A stretch of 64,000 nucleotides of DNA, taken from positions 8,740,479-8,804,478 of the forward strand of contig NC_036450.1 of assembly GCF_002775205.1 (NCBI RefSeq), in the 5' to 3' direction. Of the stretch, positions 1-24,020 are shown one piece after another. This stretch comes from Xiphophorus maculatus. Lineage: Eukaryota; Chordata; Actinopteri; Cyprinodontiformes; Poeciliidae. The notes below the pieces were generated by a model. It was not told the DNA's origin and searched no databases. It saw only the letters and a program-made list of their open reading frames with translations. A program made the position numbers and the translations under genes. Position 1 is the first letter of the stretch. Each line of letters begins with the position of its first letter.

Positions 1-3000
1 GCAACAGACCTTCTGCAATCTTGCTAGATTAGGCAACGTGTTTGGAGACATGTCACATTCCTTTTATGTTATGTAAAATGTGAACCTTCTTGTACTAAGC
101 ACTTGTCAATGTTGGGAATTTGCTGAGAGCAATGAAGCAAATGGTTAAAATGATCCACTATGTTGCTTTGCATTGCAACAAAGCTATAAGTCCTATATTT
201 TTATATTTGTAGGTCTGCTTTGGCCAGACTTTTATTTTAAAAACAATAAATAACTTGAGCTGAAGCTTGAAGTAGACCCTGACCATCACACCACCACCAC
301 CATGTCAAACGGGCAAAATGATGTTCTTTTCTGAAATGCTGCTAGTTGAACATTCGCACATTCCACGTTTTGATCCCCAGAGTATTTTTCTAAAGGTCTT
401 GGTCCTATGAAATGGGCCTCTATTCTTTTCATAATAGTTTTTTTGGCTTTATGCTACCCTATTTGTGCAAATTCTCTTTCTTATAGAATCATCAACACTA
501 TTGTTGATTGACACAAGTGGGGCCTGACATACTTTAGATAATCTTTTTTTTTTCTTTACAATCTGCTAAATCATTTAAGTCTTGTAGTAATGTCTTTTTC
601 TGAGATGTTTTTTTTTTTCACCTGCTTCGTCAGACAGGTTCTGTTTATGTGATATAATTAGTTATATTGAGGGCTGTTTCTCAAAAGGATTGCGAATCTA
701 GGACTTAAGATAAAGCCAGGTTTGACATAGCACCATCAGCTCTAGCTTTATCAGTTTCAGGAAGGCCAAACCAGGCGCAGGGGGTGCGACTTTATCAAGA
801 CAGGCATTCAGGTAAATGTGCGTCCACCAATTTCTTCAGCTGACCGTGATATCAATCAGGTTCACTGATGCTACGTCGGTTAAATTGCGTACGCCGTACC
901 TCACATCAAACAAACATCATTGTTTGATGAAGGATTGTGAGGAATTGCAAAGGAAACTGCCGCGACATAATGGATTGATTGATTGAATGCTTAATTACCC
1001 GCAAAAAAAATAAACTTACCCGCAAAAAACTACATTTCCAACCCGTTCTAATTGGATGTGTCATTTGCTCAAATAAACAACTTTAAACTTATAAGTGAAC
1101 AGTCAATATTATAACATGTTAATTTGACAGCAGATTTGTTCATGTCACTCTTTGTTTGTTCCGCATATCGATATAAACAACACAACAGACCGTGATTAAA
1201 TAGAAGAACATTTTGCAGTATTTGGGAAATATGTGGATTAAATGTTGACTAAAGTGCACATGGCTTGTTCTAATAACGTAGAAGGTCCCTAACTACCTCG
1301 CCTTTAATTACCTTTATGGTTAACTTCCTGTTGTAGTTGTGCTTTTGTTTTGAATGGCAATTTATTGTTTAGCTGTTAACGTAAGGGCAGCTTAACGGCA
1401 TCAAAAGACTAAAGATAAATTGTTTATACATTTTTCTTATTAGCAATCCCTTTGATGAAAACAAAAGGTATGTTTATGTGCGTGTATAAAATATTGTGTA
1501 ATTTAAACTGGCTATTGTTTAATATATGCCAAAACTAAAGTTATTTTCTTATTTCTAATCAGATCATCAGATGATGTTACTCGACTGAATACCAAACTGA
1601 GTGATGTTTTAATGCAGGGTGATAGAAAGACCATAACAGACAGATAAGAAAACGAAATCACGGACAAAACATATTGGTTTCTGATCGGCGTAATCGCTGA
1701 CGGAACAAATAAGGCTTCAGGATCAACTAAGCCTGGTCTGGAGCAGGCTAGCTGCACAGAATAAATTGCCATGGTAACCTGCGCTAATGGTTTTGTAAAA
1801 TCCAATCAAGGCTTGAAAATCTCGGCTTAATCGGTTTGTAGTTGTATGAAATAACCCTTTGGACAAAAAAGGTGATTAATCACAGTTAATTCATAATTTA
1901 AAATAGCGTTACATGATTTTTTCTCTTAAATACAATTGTCACTTGATAGCTACTCCTTATAGGTTACTGTTTTTACAGTAAAACAATATAGCACCAGACT
2001 GAAGACTGCTATTAACTCAACCGTCAATTATCTTGATGATTGATTGGATAAAAAAGTGGCGCATTCTGCAGATTTTTAATTAAATTACTTAAGCCTGTTT
2101 TATACAATGTTGGAAATGCATTAATAATTGCAAATAAATCAATCAATTAATTTTTAAAATAAGAAAACAAACATTGTATTTCCAAAATGCAGTTGGTATT
2201 TATTTAGTGTACACTTGATCATTTAAAGCAATCTATTCATCTGCAGCTAAAAAAAAATACTTCTAGCATTAACATGTGAAAAGTTCAGCCCCTTCTGCTT
2301 ACATGACATCTATAATGTTCTGTTGATTATTTTATTTTATCTTGAGTGGAAAATGTCGTTAGTTTTGTACAGTTAGGCTTAATTACTGCTCTGGATATGT
2401 TTTTTTTTCAGCAAATAGCATAGTTTGGAGTCTCTCCAGTTAACGATTATTTGATTAGCTGACAATTATTTCAATACCCAATTAGTCATGAAACAATTAA
2501 TCCAGATTTTAAACCCTAAATTGTATTTAATCACATTAAACATTTAAATATATTAAAAAAGCAAAAACAAAGGAAATTTGTAAGTGGCCAAATACTCAAT
2601 TTATAACACAAACAAAACCACCCGGTGCCATCAATGTGTTTATTTAGGATGTTTTTTTTTTAAATTTCAACATGTCACTGATTACTCATTGAGCAAGTAA
2701 TAAGCACACAAAAAAATCAAGTAGCAAATTAAATAAATCTGTACCAGTTAAGAAGCTGAAGACGATCATTGTCACAGTTTAGCTTTATCATCACTGCAGT
2801 ATCAAGCATAGCTTGGCGGTCATCAGAGTTAAATTCTTCTTTCCCATCACTTTAAAACTCATGTTAAAATTGTTCATATCTCTTGCTCATTCCATTTACA
2901 AATGAGCTTGGTTCTTGTCTCTTGTGATGTAATTGACCCAAATGCACAATAAGCAGAATTAGCTACATTTTTCATCAAAGCTCTTTTTACCAACCTTTTA

Positions 3001-3850
3001 TTCATGCAGTTTTGTAGTAAATATTGATACTTTATTACCTAGCTGTGTTTAATTTAAAGTGTACATTTTATAATAGAAGTACAACAGTAGAGGTAAGCTT
3101 TAAAAATAACTGCACTTTTCCAATAACCGTCTGAGATTGCAATCGGATCAGCATTTTGCCAGTTTGAAAATTTCCAGGTTAAAGGTCTATAAAGGGGAGA
3201 AACTGGTTCTTCTAATTAGCACATTTCAACATCCTGCCCTGCCTCATTCCTTGCTAATCTGTTGGCCTCTTTTGTTGACAGTGCAGTAGTAATTGAGTGG
3301 AGCAGAGCATGGTGAAGCAGGACTCATTTTACACTGTTACGGTCTTGTCATTACCGGGTGGAGACGGCTGTGTGGGCTGGCCTGTTTGGGTCCTCACCAT
3401 TTGAAAGCCAGAGAATATAGCGGATGCACTGGGTGGACAGACTGTGTACACCATGAGAAATGAGCGTATGGGCGTATTCCAGATGGTCTCCACTGGCTTA
3501 ACAACCAGTACACCTACTTTGACCTGACTTGCATGATAAATGCTGACATAACATGATTCTTTATTATGAATAATCCCTGTGGATTTAACATGACTTTCGA
3601 CTTATGAGTTTTGAAAGAATAGAAACCCTACTCCAAGAGTACGTTTTACATTTAAAAAAAGTAAACATAGTATATATTGTTAGTAGTAGATACTAGCTCT
3701 TTGTCTGTCTCCTATTATACTGTCATGTCAGTGACAGTTTTAACAAAAATGTAAAAAAAAATAAATAAATAATAAATGTAAATTTTAATAAAATGTACAT
3801 ACACCAGCTTCAGTCTGTTGCAATTTGAGTGTGTAAAAGCAGGTTTTGTA
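1..3850. other. AT-rich intergenic DNA upstream of slc27a4
   Basis: No exon-like open frame bounded by splice sites and no RNA gene was recognised here. The stretch is AT-rich, with homopolymer runs and degraded repeats. One relic near 2425-2520 contains 'taacgattatttgattagc', which resembles the ends of a common teleost hAT-like repeat. A small inverted repeat lies at 904-929 (catcaaacaa and ttgtttgatg around a 6-nt loop). Regions 660-960 and 1560-1860 are less AT-rich and could be old transposon or conserved non-coding DNA, but nothing decides between these. Confidence 0.5.
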
Positions 3851-3859
3851 GTGTCAACC

Positions 3860-4467
3860 TGTCCCCTGCCACTTTTTTCCTGTAAATGGCAGTGATAAAC
3901 TCATCCCGCACGCCGGCGAGCCAAAAAGGAGCAGACCCCTAGCCTGCCGGGCCAACAAGCAGAGCCGCATTTCCTCTCCCACACCGCAGCAAACCCCACC
4001 TCTCCCGGACGAGACGTAATACCATCTCTCTCTCTCTATTGGTCCGCTCAAGCCGTCTGTCAGCGTTTATTCCTGATTCACTGATTTGACACTGACTGAG
4101 GTGGGCGGGCTCCTCTTAGAAAATTATAAGGTCATTTGAATTACGCCTGCTTGTGAACTCACCGGTTACAATGAATCGAAGGATATTATAAATTATTGTG
4201 ATCCTGATGATGATCGTAGGGTCAAAGTCGACGCGTATCGCTCGGGCATTTTCTCAGCAGCAGCAGCGGGAGGTCGTTGCGGGGTTGACCACAGGAGGAG
4301 AGCCCAGTGCGAGCGTCTGCCTGGGTGCGTTTGTCTGAATCTCTATCCAGCCGGAGGGAGCGACCAGGCTGGCCTGTAAGCCGATCAAGGTGGAATCTCC
4401 CACAACGAGTTTCACATTCGGATCGCTGAGCACCTACATGCTGTAGCAGTGAGAGGAAGGGGGCAAG
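3860..4467 (+). promoter_or_regulatory. slc27a4: Probable promoter and non-coding exon 1 of slc27a4
   Basis: This block is clearly richer in G+C and CpG than its surroundings, and contains CpG-bearing strings such as gtcgacgcgtatcg and gcgagcgtctgcc. It ends with a strong 5' splice site, CAAG|GTACGT, with the last exon base at 4467. The first coding exon of slc27a4 begins one base before its ATG at 7351, directly after an acceptor, so a non-coding exon upstream is required. This is the best candidate, about 2.9 kb upstream. A GC-box-like string (gtgggcggg) lies near 4100. The transcription start is not defined by a TATA box and is inferred to lie between about 4100 and 4250. Confidence 0.5.
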
Positions 4468-5786
4468 GTACGTAAAAAAATCCTCATCCCTGTACCACAA
4501 CTAGGGGCTTGGTGTGCGCCAACTACGCGGATTGGTGGTCAGGTTTTTATTCCCTGGGAGAAAGGAAGATATTCCTGACACTTTCTCGGTATTATGAGCG
4601 ATTGACCCACTTATATGAATCAAAGAGTTCACTCTGATCTGTAATTTCAGGCAGCTTTAGATCCTTAAAAGGTAAATTATGCATATGGAGACCGCATGCC
4701 TGTTCATCATGAAAGATACAGCTGCTGCTGTCGTGCTGTCCATCCGCTTCCTTAAGCAGAGGCGCACACGTTACGCAGCGCATCCTGCCAGTGTAGAAAA
4801 GCCCATCACCACGATGAGCCTCATCTTGTTACAATACAATAAACACAAACCGACCGGCTCAGAAATGAAGGCCGTATCTGAAGCGCACATGGCATCTGGT
4901 TAGAGAGGTTACCAGCAGTGGGCTGAGCCTTCCTCTCCGTACCAGATCCCCCACCGCAATATGATGCTCCGCGCCTTTAAATTTCCGGGTTCAGCGACGG
5001 CGGATGATGAAGCTTTTGTCTCTGTCCGTCATGTGGCTGCTGCTGCCTTTCTGTCATTTCTGATTTTGAATCACTCTCAAATCCCATCCGTTATTAATAG
5101 CGAAGTAAAATTAGGGTATGACACGGAGCTTGTTTAGGTTTCATATTTCGGCTTAGCGATGAAAATCACAATCGCAGCCACATGTTGGAAAAGAACACAA
5201 TCACAATTTTGAAGCAAGAAAGCAAGCTATCACTGAATGTACGGGCTTCTTTTAAGGGTGATTAAGAGAGGAGACTAGGGCTGGTAAATTTCTTATAAGC
5301 AGGGATATAATATTTACAGACAGATCTCCTTTCCTTGCTACCAAGTAGCCGTAGCCACTAACATCAGTAACACTTCAGATGCTTTGTGTTTAAATAGGGT
5401 TTCCTCAAGGTCTTAAATGTTCCTCAGCTGCAAGAGAAAAGTAAATGATTTTTTCAGGAAGCTGTGTATTTCGTTTAATAGTTTATTTTATTACTACACA
5501 AGCAAATTTCACTAACCATTCATTAGGATGTCTTGCTAGAATTTATTATGATGCAAAATGTCGCGGATAAACCAACACTACATATAATACTGAACACACC
5601 ATGTTGTTGATGGTGGTGGCATAATGAAGTCTAAGGGAAGATGGATGTAGTTAAATATAGGACAAATGTCCCCTTTTTCTCTGATATGCCTAAATGAAAT
5701 CAAGAGCAATTATTTGCCTTCAGAAGTCTTCTAATCGGTGAATAGAATTAATCTGTTGATTAACAATTGAATGAACTGACCAGGCA

Positions 5787-6150
5787 ATGAGATCATTAAT
5801 GGGAGCAGCAAAGAGTTCAGTGACTGACAGCTTAAGAAGGAGAATCTCGAAAAGTCAGCTTGTAGTCATGCATTTAAGAATCTGGCCTTTATGGAAGAAC
5901 AAGATTAAAAAACCATTGTTAAAGAAAAACTCTAAGTCCTGTGCTCAGTTTGTGAAAAATCAAGGACTTTTGTACATGTCCTTGACAAGTACAAGTATGT
6001 GAAATAAGGTTCTCTGGTCAGATTAGAGCAAAATTAAACCTTTTCATGTATCAGAAAACTAATGTTTCACATCATCCAAATGCACCATGCTGAAACATGG
6101 TGGTGGCAGCATTGTAATGTTTGGACGCTTCTGTAAGAAGGGCTTCTTAG
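5787..6150 (+). mobile_element. Tc1-like transposon relic
   Basis: The segment has the recognisable order of a degraded teleost Tc1-like transposase region. A 'tctggcctttatggaagaac' block comes first, then 'ccattgttaaagaaaaactc', 'ggttctctggtcagatta' and finally 'aaacatggtggtggcagcat'. Stops and frameshifts interrupt it throughout. It lies in intron 1 of slc27a4. Family assignment rests on memory of these common fish repeats, not on a database search. Confidence 0.5.
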
Positions 6151-6500
6151 GCTTGTCACAATAAAAAATTTTGCTGGACGATAAATTATCTCAGGAGTTA
6201 TGTGATAAACGATAATTTTGCTGTTTTGAGACCGTTTTCAAATAATATAATGTTAATAGCATAATAATGCAAGAACATACTGTCGAAGATCAATAAACTT
6301 TAAATTCTAATAAACATTTAACACTGGAACTGGAAGAGATTTTAAATATTCAAATTAAATAAACAAAACAACAGAAACAACAAATAAAATTGATTATAAA
6401 ATCTCTGAACAAAATAGTTCTTCAAAAAAGGGCTAATTGAGATCAAAGCACCAGACTGAAGACTTTTGCCATCCATTTGTATTAACCTTTTTAGAAACCT
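6150..6500. mobile_element. Degraded hAT-like MITE
   Basis: The segment opens with 'gcttgtcacaataaaaaatt' followed by 'ttgctggacgataaattatc' and 'tgttttgagaccgttttcaa'. This resembles a short non-autonomous repeat common in teleost genomes. No intact terminal repeats or target duplication could be delimited. Intron 1 of slc27a4. Confidence 0.4.
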
Positions 6501-6667
6501 ACTGGGTAGATGGTTCTAAAAGTATTGATCCAGAGTCCAAATCCAATAATAACAGTATTGCATGCCACACTTAAGGATTTGTTTTGTGCAAAATGTTTAA
6601 GTCATGCATGGTTTTTCTTCTAATAAACAGTACTGTGTTGCACTGTATATAGACAGTATATACAGTA

Positions 6668-7046
6668 CAGACCAAAAGTTTGGACACACCTTTCTAATTC
6701 AATGGGTTTTCTTTATTTTCATGACTATTTATAAGGCAAGAAATCCCACTTATTAACCTGACAGGGCACACCTATGTAGTGAAAACCATTTCAGGTGACG
6801 ACCTCTTAAAGCTCATCAAGAAAATGCAGAGTGTGTGCAAAGCAGTAATCACAGCAAAAGGTTGCTACTTTGAAGAAACTAGAATATAAGGGGTATTTTC
6901 AGTTGTTTTACACTTTGTTGTTTAGTGCATGTTTCCACATGTGTTATTCATAGTTTTGATGCCTTCAGTGTGAATCTACAATGTCAATAGTCGTGAAAAT
7001 AAAGGAAACTCATTGAATTAAAAGGTGTGTCCAAACTTTTGGTCTG
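6668..7046. mobile_element. Tc1/mariner-type MITE with long terminal inverted repeats
   Basis: This 379-bp element is bounded by TA on both sides (6666-6667 and 7047-7048), the mariner-type target duplication. Its ends are inverted repeats. The left begins CAGACCAAAAGTTTGGACAC and the right end is the reverse complement of the same string. The similarity continues for about 60 bp through the 'cctttattttcatgactat' block with a few mismatches. The interior has no long open frame, so it is non-autonomous. It sits in intron 1 of slc27a4, about 300 bp before the first coding exon. Confidence 0.85.
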
Positions 7047-7319
7047 TACTATATTATACTGTATATATAGAGGTTTTGAGAAATGTGAAAAAATTTGAGA
7101 GATACAAATACTTTTGTAAAGGAGTGTGTACACCAAGCCTTAGTTAGTAGTTCAAACTTGGCACAGGATGTGTAAACAGAATCACAGTCGATAACATTCT
7201 TTGGCGCTATGGCAGCGCATACTCAAAAAACCCTTCTTGTGTACATACTCTGCTAGCAGTATTTGTGTAAGTGGTCTAATGCTTGGCCTGAAAAGATTCT
7301 GATTTGTAGTTATATATAG

Positions 7320-7339
7320 GTGTGTGTGTGTGTGTGTGT
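7320..7339 (+). repeat. (TG)n microsatellite abutting a splice acceptor
   Basis: A run of about ten TG units ends nine bases before the AG (7348-7349) of the first coding exon of slc27a4. It therefore sits where the polypyrimidine tract and branch region should be. Only the short 'tttcccctcag' remains as conventional pyrimidine tract. Confidence 0.9.
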
Positions 7340-7350
7340 TTCCCCTCAGG

Positions 7351-18560
<11,210 letters not shown>

Positions 18561-18616
18561 CGGCCTGACAGACCACTACATCAACTTGTGCACACACTGA
18601 CATGCAGACATATTTC

Positions 18617-18626
18617 AATAAATAAA
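18617..18626 (+). other. slc27a4: Polyadenylation signals of slc27a4
   Basis: Two overlapping AATAAA hexamers (18617-18622 and 18621-18626) lie 57 nt after the slc27a4 stop codon, implying a very short 3' UTR. A longer form could use later AT-rich signals near 18746 (ATTAAA). Confidence 0.6.
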
Positions 18627-19981
18627 GAAAAGAGGACAACATTGCCTGCCCAGGTTAGCAGAACATGTACATGGATGCTAATGTAAGAGCCATAAGCTTC
18701 CAAAGGCCAATGCACACACACATACGCTCAAACCTACTTTGCTCATTAAAGTTATAAAAAAACAAAAAAAAAGAGATATATGGACAGCACGCTCAAAAGG
18801 ATATACTCTGCTCCATCCATCCCAGCTGAAATCTCCCCGGCAACTCCTCTCGCTACCTCAGCAGACAAAAAGAGAGGCACCAACCACAGAAACCAGGTTC
18901 TTTCTGGAAACTTCAAACATCCTTTCATTGTAACACCGACCTTGAAGACCCCTTACCAACATGCTTTCCCAGCAAGAAATAAGCCACACAGGCTGCCTGG
19001 AATCCAGAATGCAACAACTTGCAAATACAAACTTAAAAGGACACTGAAGAGAACTGTGAAACCAGTCCTGCATATAAAGTGTGCGGAACAACGAAGGGAC
19101 CTTTGTGCACCTAAGTTATCTCTGTTTATGTTATCATGTTATGTTATAGTGAGATTATCTTGTGAAAGATGGCACCTCTGCTTTTGACTTAACCTGCACA
19201 ACTAGCCAGAAAGTGATGAACCATAATCTCCCACACCAGAAGTTCAGATTACCTGAAACATTAGTCATTCCGACCTTGTTGCTCTCCAAAGCATCCATGC
19301 ATTGCTTCTAAAAGGGAACAATTTAAGAGCAGCTGGAAAGGACACATGTTAAATAAGACCAGTGGTTGCAGCTTTAATGTGCAATAACTCTCCAGCATCT
19401 GCAGTGCAATAATCAGCTGCAAGCCATCAGAACTTTGTTTTTATTTATTCATTAAAATATGTCAGCAACATACCAAATATTTTAAGTTGATGTTTACATA
19501 TTTTAGATTATAGAACTTGTATTTTATCCTTTTTTTATGCTGCATGTCCATCCAAATCCATCTTACATTGGCATGTAAGATGTGGCCTGTGGAGTCCATC
19601 AAAGCAAAGCTGTTGAACCCATTTCATATTGGCTGCTGGAACACAAAGTAAAGCAACAGCATAAAGTCAACCCTGGGCTAAATAACACATTTTTATCTTC
19701 TGGTTTGCATGTTGAACTCTCATGGTTATGTGGCCAAATTGTGCAGGTTTTGTCTGAATAGGTAGACTTTGCTCATCTTGGGATGGGTGTGTGTGTGTGT
19801 ATGTTGGTTTGTTTTGTTTGTGTTCACCTAAAGCATATGAAAAAGGACTTGACAGAAGGATTTCCTGATATGAGTGCTTAAGAGCGAGATTCTGCAACAA
19901 CGTCCAGGAGAGCTGATTGACCAAAAAAAATTCAAAACAGAACAGGGAAGAATTGAACAGGAGCTGAAACAGGAGTAGAGA

Positions 19982-20744
19982 AGTCAGAAGTTTACTTATG
20001 TTCACTTTGTTTAATTTGGGGCTTTTTATTATTTATTTAAGCTACTCATTTTCCAGTTTGGAATGGAAAATGAGTAGTTTAACATCAAGTTATCTTAACA
20101 TATAACTTGAAAGAACAAGCATTGGGTGTGCAAATAGTTGACTTTATGGCAGATTGTCTAATCAGCACAGAGTCAAAGATATACATGTAGCTATACATAC
20201 TCATGTAATCTCATTAATATTTGGTTACATATCCCTTTGCGATTTTCAGCTTAATCACACACTTTCTGTAACCATCAACAAGATTCTGGCATCATTCAGG
20301 CTGAATATTTGACCACATTTCATTTCAATTGTTTGGTTACTGGAATGGACCCAATTTTTAAGCTTTGTTTATACATTTTCTAGAAGGCTTAGGTTTGGAC
20401 TAGGGGAAGGCATGGTGGTGGCAGTATCATGCTTGGAAAAGGAAAATTGAGGTCTGGCTCACAGATTATCAAATGTAGATGTTTAAAACACCCTGGGACC
20501 TCTATAATCCCTGGGATTATAGAGGTCCCATTGAGTATAAAGGTGCCGTCAACAAACTACCAGAAGTTTGTTGATGGCAGCAATAAGCATATATTTGAAT
20601 CTGTGAAATTTTGAACTGGTGACATTTGAATCTAATTCTTGTTTCTAAAAATAATTAAACAACAACAGAACAGTTCAAATAAAAATACATAAAAACTAAA
20701 AAATAATGTAATTGGATCCCATGACGATTGTATGTAAACTTCTG
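19982..20744. mobile_element. Tc1/Sleeping Beauty-like transposon relic
   Basis: The ends are inverted copies of each other. The left begins GTCAGAAGTTTACTTATG, and the right ends with the reverse complement of GTCAGAAGTTTACATAC, the well-known salmonid/teleost Tc1 terminus. The interior holds 'catggtggtggcagtatcat' but no transposase frame. Two perfect hairpins lie inside it (20042-20077 and 20494-20530). About 760 bp, far shorter than a complete 1.6-kb element. Confidence 0.6.
20494..20530. repeat. Perfect 17-bp hairpin with 3-nt loop
   Basis: The left arm TGGGACCTCTATAATCC (20494-20510) is exactly complementary to the right arm at 20514-20530, with loop CTG. The left-arm string 'caccctgggacctcta' also occurs near 15087, in an slc27a4 intron, without the second arm. 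Confidence 0.85.
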
Positions 20745-21698
20745 ACCAGAGCTGCTCTTTCTAGTTAATGTTGATATCCATCGCTTTCATGAATGAACGA
20801 GCACCATGGACCATGCGCAGAGCACTGTGCCTCACTGCGAGTTCACGTCCCAGACACACAGGCCCTGGCCCTCATCTTAATCTGACGTTTCAGCATTTCT
20901 TTCTTATTTCAGCTTCAGTCTGTTCTCCATCATAACAACTTGACTACATAGGATCATGGGATTTCCTTAAAATCTGCAAAAACCAAGTGGGTGGGAGCAG
21001 GAAGAATTTATCTCCTAATACTCTCCTTTAAGATTTTATTCCTACCTTGAACTTAATTTGTGTTTGCCGTGTTCGTTTGCCATCCAACCTTCTAATAGCC
21101 ATGCCTTGTTTTCTGTTTTCTGTCTATTCTGTCCCAGTTGAACTCGTGTTGTTTCAGACATTGATTAAAAATCGTCCCGGATATGATTGGCTTGTTCATG
21201 AATTCTGGCGACATTTAGCTTCACCTAAAAATGAATTTCAAGAAACTTTCTTTTGCTCATTTGAGTTCTCTGCTGTTGCTCTGTAACCCTTGACCTTATA
21301 TTGCATCCTGCAGTCACATGCAGTACACCAAAGCAGAATATTGTTATTGTTTTCAGGATGCTGCATGCTTTGGAGCATGTTTTCTTGGTTCATACGTTGC
21401 ATTTACTGACATAGGAAATCTTCAGTCAATTTTTTCACCCATTGTTTCCTCATCATTTGAGGGGGGAAAAGTCCAACAGAGGCGTTCACGAGGTCCAGCT
21501 TCGTTCCAGCCTCCTTTGTCTCTTTCGCTACTGAATTTATTCTTTAATGATGAGTGTAAAATGTTCACATGAATGTGTTTGGGGGGGGAAATGAACAAAT
21601 GACTGATTTGTTGTTGTGAGGTGAGGTGTAATTTGTGTGTCTAAGGTTTGGCTGTTATGATGCTTCTGATTGGTGGCGGTTGCATTTGTCAATTCATA

Positions 21699-21713
21699 CC
21701 ACCAGGGGGCGAG
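21699..21713 (+). promoter_or_regulatory. CTCF-like motif, intergenic
   Basis: CCACCAGGGGGCGAG fits the core CTCF consensus (CCASYAGRKGGC) in full. It lies between slc27a4 and the lipocalin cluster, in the same orientation as the motifs near 18487 and 40291, and could mark a domain boundary. Motif match only; no binding evidence. Confidence 0.5.
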
Positions 21714-23949
21714 TGATTAAACAGCCCCAGAGCACTGCACTCTGAAGAAGATGTTGTCATTTTTTTATATATATATATTTTATATATAATTTAGCTTAAA
21801 TTATTTTATTTTTGGAAGCCTGTCCATTATTCTTTGATCCACTGCTTTTTGTATGTTTTTGTGTGAAATCATGACTCTGTGATTGTGGTCTAAAAGGGGA
21901 TTTATGCTTGGATGACAATCGAGTGAGCGGTATAAATTTTAACCCACCTCTGAGATGCACAAGGAAGGAGAAGAAAATAATTACTCACAGTCTGTTTGAT
22001 TTGACATGTCCATGTTGGAAAAATACTGATGGAAATTAGAGATGTGGCGTTTCCTTAACACTAGAATTAATATAAATTTAATTGGTAAAAATAAATCTTA
22101 CAAAATAAACTTTATTGTTCAAATTTTCCTAAGAGAGTTTTGGGTTTGACAACTACATCCAAATTTCTAAGATTACATTTTATTTTCCTATTAGTTTCAT
22201 GTTTTATATAACACAGCAAAAAGATTTAACTCTAAGCTTTCAGTCCTACATCGGAACTTCAGCCAATTAAACCCTAACTTTATAAGTTATAAAATGTTAG
22301 AAAGCCTCAAAAGAAATAATTTCCGATATAAACTAATTGATCAAGATTACTAGAGTCTCTGTGGATTCACTATTAAGTTGGATGCAATAAAGTTGAATTA
22401 AATTTTGCTGAGGAAACATGTTTTTGTGAGCCTCTGTGTCCACTATGTCTCACCTGGCTTTTTGCACATTTTTTTTCCCCGTTCATTATGGTGTTAGTAC
22501 ATCTGCCTCCCTGTGTTTCTGTTGCTTTTATTTTACTGTGTTGTTGCACTGCAGGAGTTCTCAACCTGTGCAGAGTGTGTGGACGAGGTCTGAGAGGTGT
22601 GTGAGACACACACACAGAGTTTCCCTCCTACCCACACAAGGCTAGTTGTGCACATACTGTATTAAAGGAAAGGGAGATAGATACAGTGCTGCAAATGGAA
22701 AGATAATTATTAATAAAACTATTTACATCGTTCACTTTGACTCTGGTTCTGTTTGTTTTTTTTTTTATTTGGTCATTAATTAACTGTGGGCTCAATGGCC
22801 TTTCTGACAAACATTTTTACGACCAGAAGTTAAAGTATTATTTGTCCAAATTTATTAATTTAACTTCAGACTCTGCTGGCAGTTGTGCTGAGTTAAAATG
22901 AGGCTTTCAAAGCAAAGAACCTTCCGACTTTTTTTCAAGCATCCTCTGCTGGGGCTGGCTAACGTTATAACTTAGTAATATATCTTCCATTAAAAAAAAT
23001 CAGACAGGAAATCAACCAATTTGGCCAACAAGAGCAAAATGATCAGTCATTCAGAATCGTGCCTGATGATGGTGACAACAAATGTTATTGCCTCAAATTC
23101 TTCTCTTTGAAACGTAATTAAAAAACAATGTCTTCTGCTGCATAATAGTTTAATAAAAACATACCAAACTTGAAATGATTACAACATTCATGTCATGACG
23201 GGTGTGTTTGTGTAAACATTTAAAACCATATTGAATTTGTTTTGAAAAACTACAAAAAATATACATATATATTTTAGGTCCAATTCAAAGCCATATTTTC
23301 CTTTTTTTCACAAAGTTAATGGAACCAATAAGACTTAATTAATATAAAATATTTATCCTAACCCAATCTTAAATATTATTTTCAGTTCTTTGTATGATAT
23401 GATATTTTCTTCATGTCAGAGATTTCAGTTTCCTCTTTCTCTGTTTTTTAGAGATTTAATACCAATTTCTCCCCTTCAACACTAGATGTCATATTTACCT
23501 AAAATAAAATAAAAAAGATCCTCTTTCTAATAAATTCAATACTAAAGAGAGGGGCATTCTCCTTCCATGTGGGCATGTGTTTTGTCTGAACTATTTGTCA
23601 GTCTGCCTAAAAGGAGAACTAAGTCAGCAATGTTTTAGGTGCAGATGCTTGTGGTTTGTTCCTCCTGGAACATCATCTGTAAATGTTGCGAAACGCCGTC
23701 CGCCCTGACTTGTGAGCACAGCACCTGAATCTCAGCTGACCTAAATAAACCACATTCATGACTCTGTGTGTTTCTGAGAAGTCGGGGCTGTTAGGAAGCC
23801 ACACATTTTCAACAATTTTGTTCCTGTTCTCTGATCCTTTGCCTCCATTGGCTGACGACCAGGTGGGCGGATCAGGAGTCAAAGCAAATATCAACCCAGC
23901 CTTTGCCAGTCTCCGTCTGTCTGTTGACGTCTGCTGTAGGCTTAGGCCT

Positions 23950-24020
23950 GATAAATTGTTCCAAACTTTTTTGTTTGTTTTCAGCATATTCATCTTGCAG
24001 CTTTGTGTCCTACCACAGCC
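23950..24020 (+). promoter_or_regulatory. Possible core promoter and 5' UTR of the first lipocalin
   Basis: An AT-rich TATA-like string (gataaatt, about 23950) precedes the ATG by about 70 bp, with no nearer splice acceptor that has to be used. A start around 23980 would give a short 5' UTR. An alternative is an upstream exon joined at the AG of 'catcttgcag' (ends 24000). Confidence 0.3.

Larger units (their letters stand above)
18627..23940. other. Intergenic region between slc27a4 and the lipocalin cluster
   Basis: No spliced gene or RNA gene is visible. A 135-codon open frame at 18780-19187 has no recognisable domain. It starts 220 bp after the slc27a4 stop, so it could be distal 3' UTR or repeat. 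Other contents are a Tc1/Sleeping Beauty-like relic (19982-20744), a CTCF-like site (21699) and AT-rich filler. Confidence 0.6.

Noticed and set aside
4222-4500. 92-codon minus-strand frame in the slc27a4 promoter block
   Set aside because: The opposite strand fits a non-coding exon with a strong donor at 4467, and the frame has no domain.
18780-19187. 135-codon + strand frame after slc27a4
   Set aside because: No recognisable domain, and it lies directly downstream of the slc27a4 poly(A) signals. More likely 3' flank or repeat.
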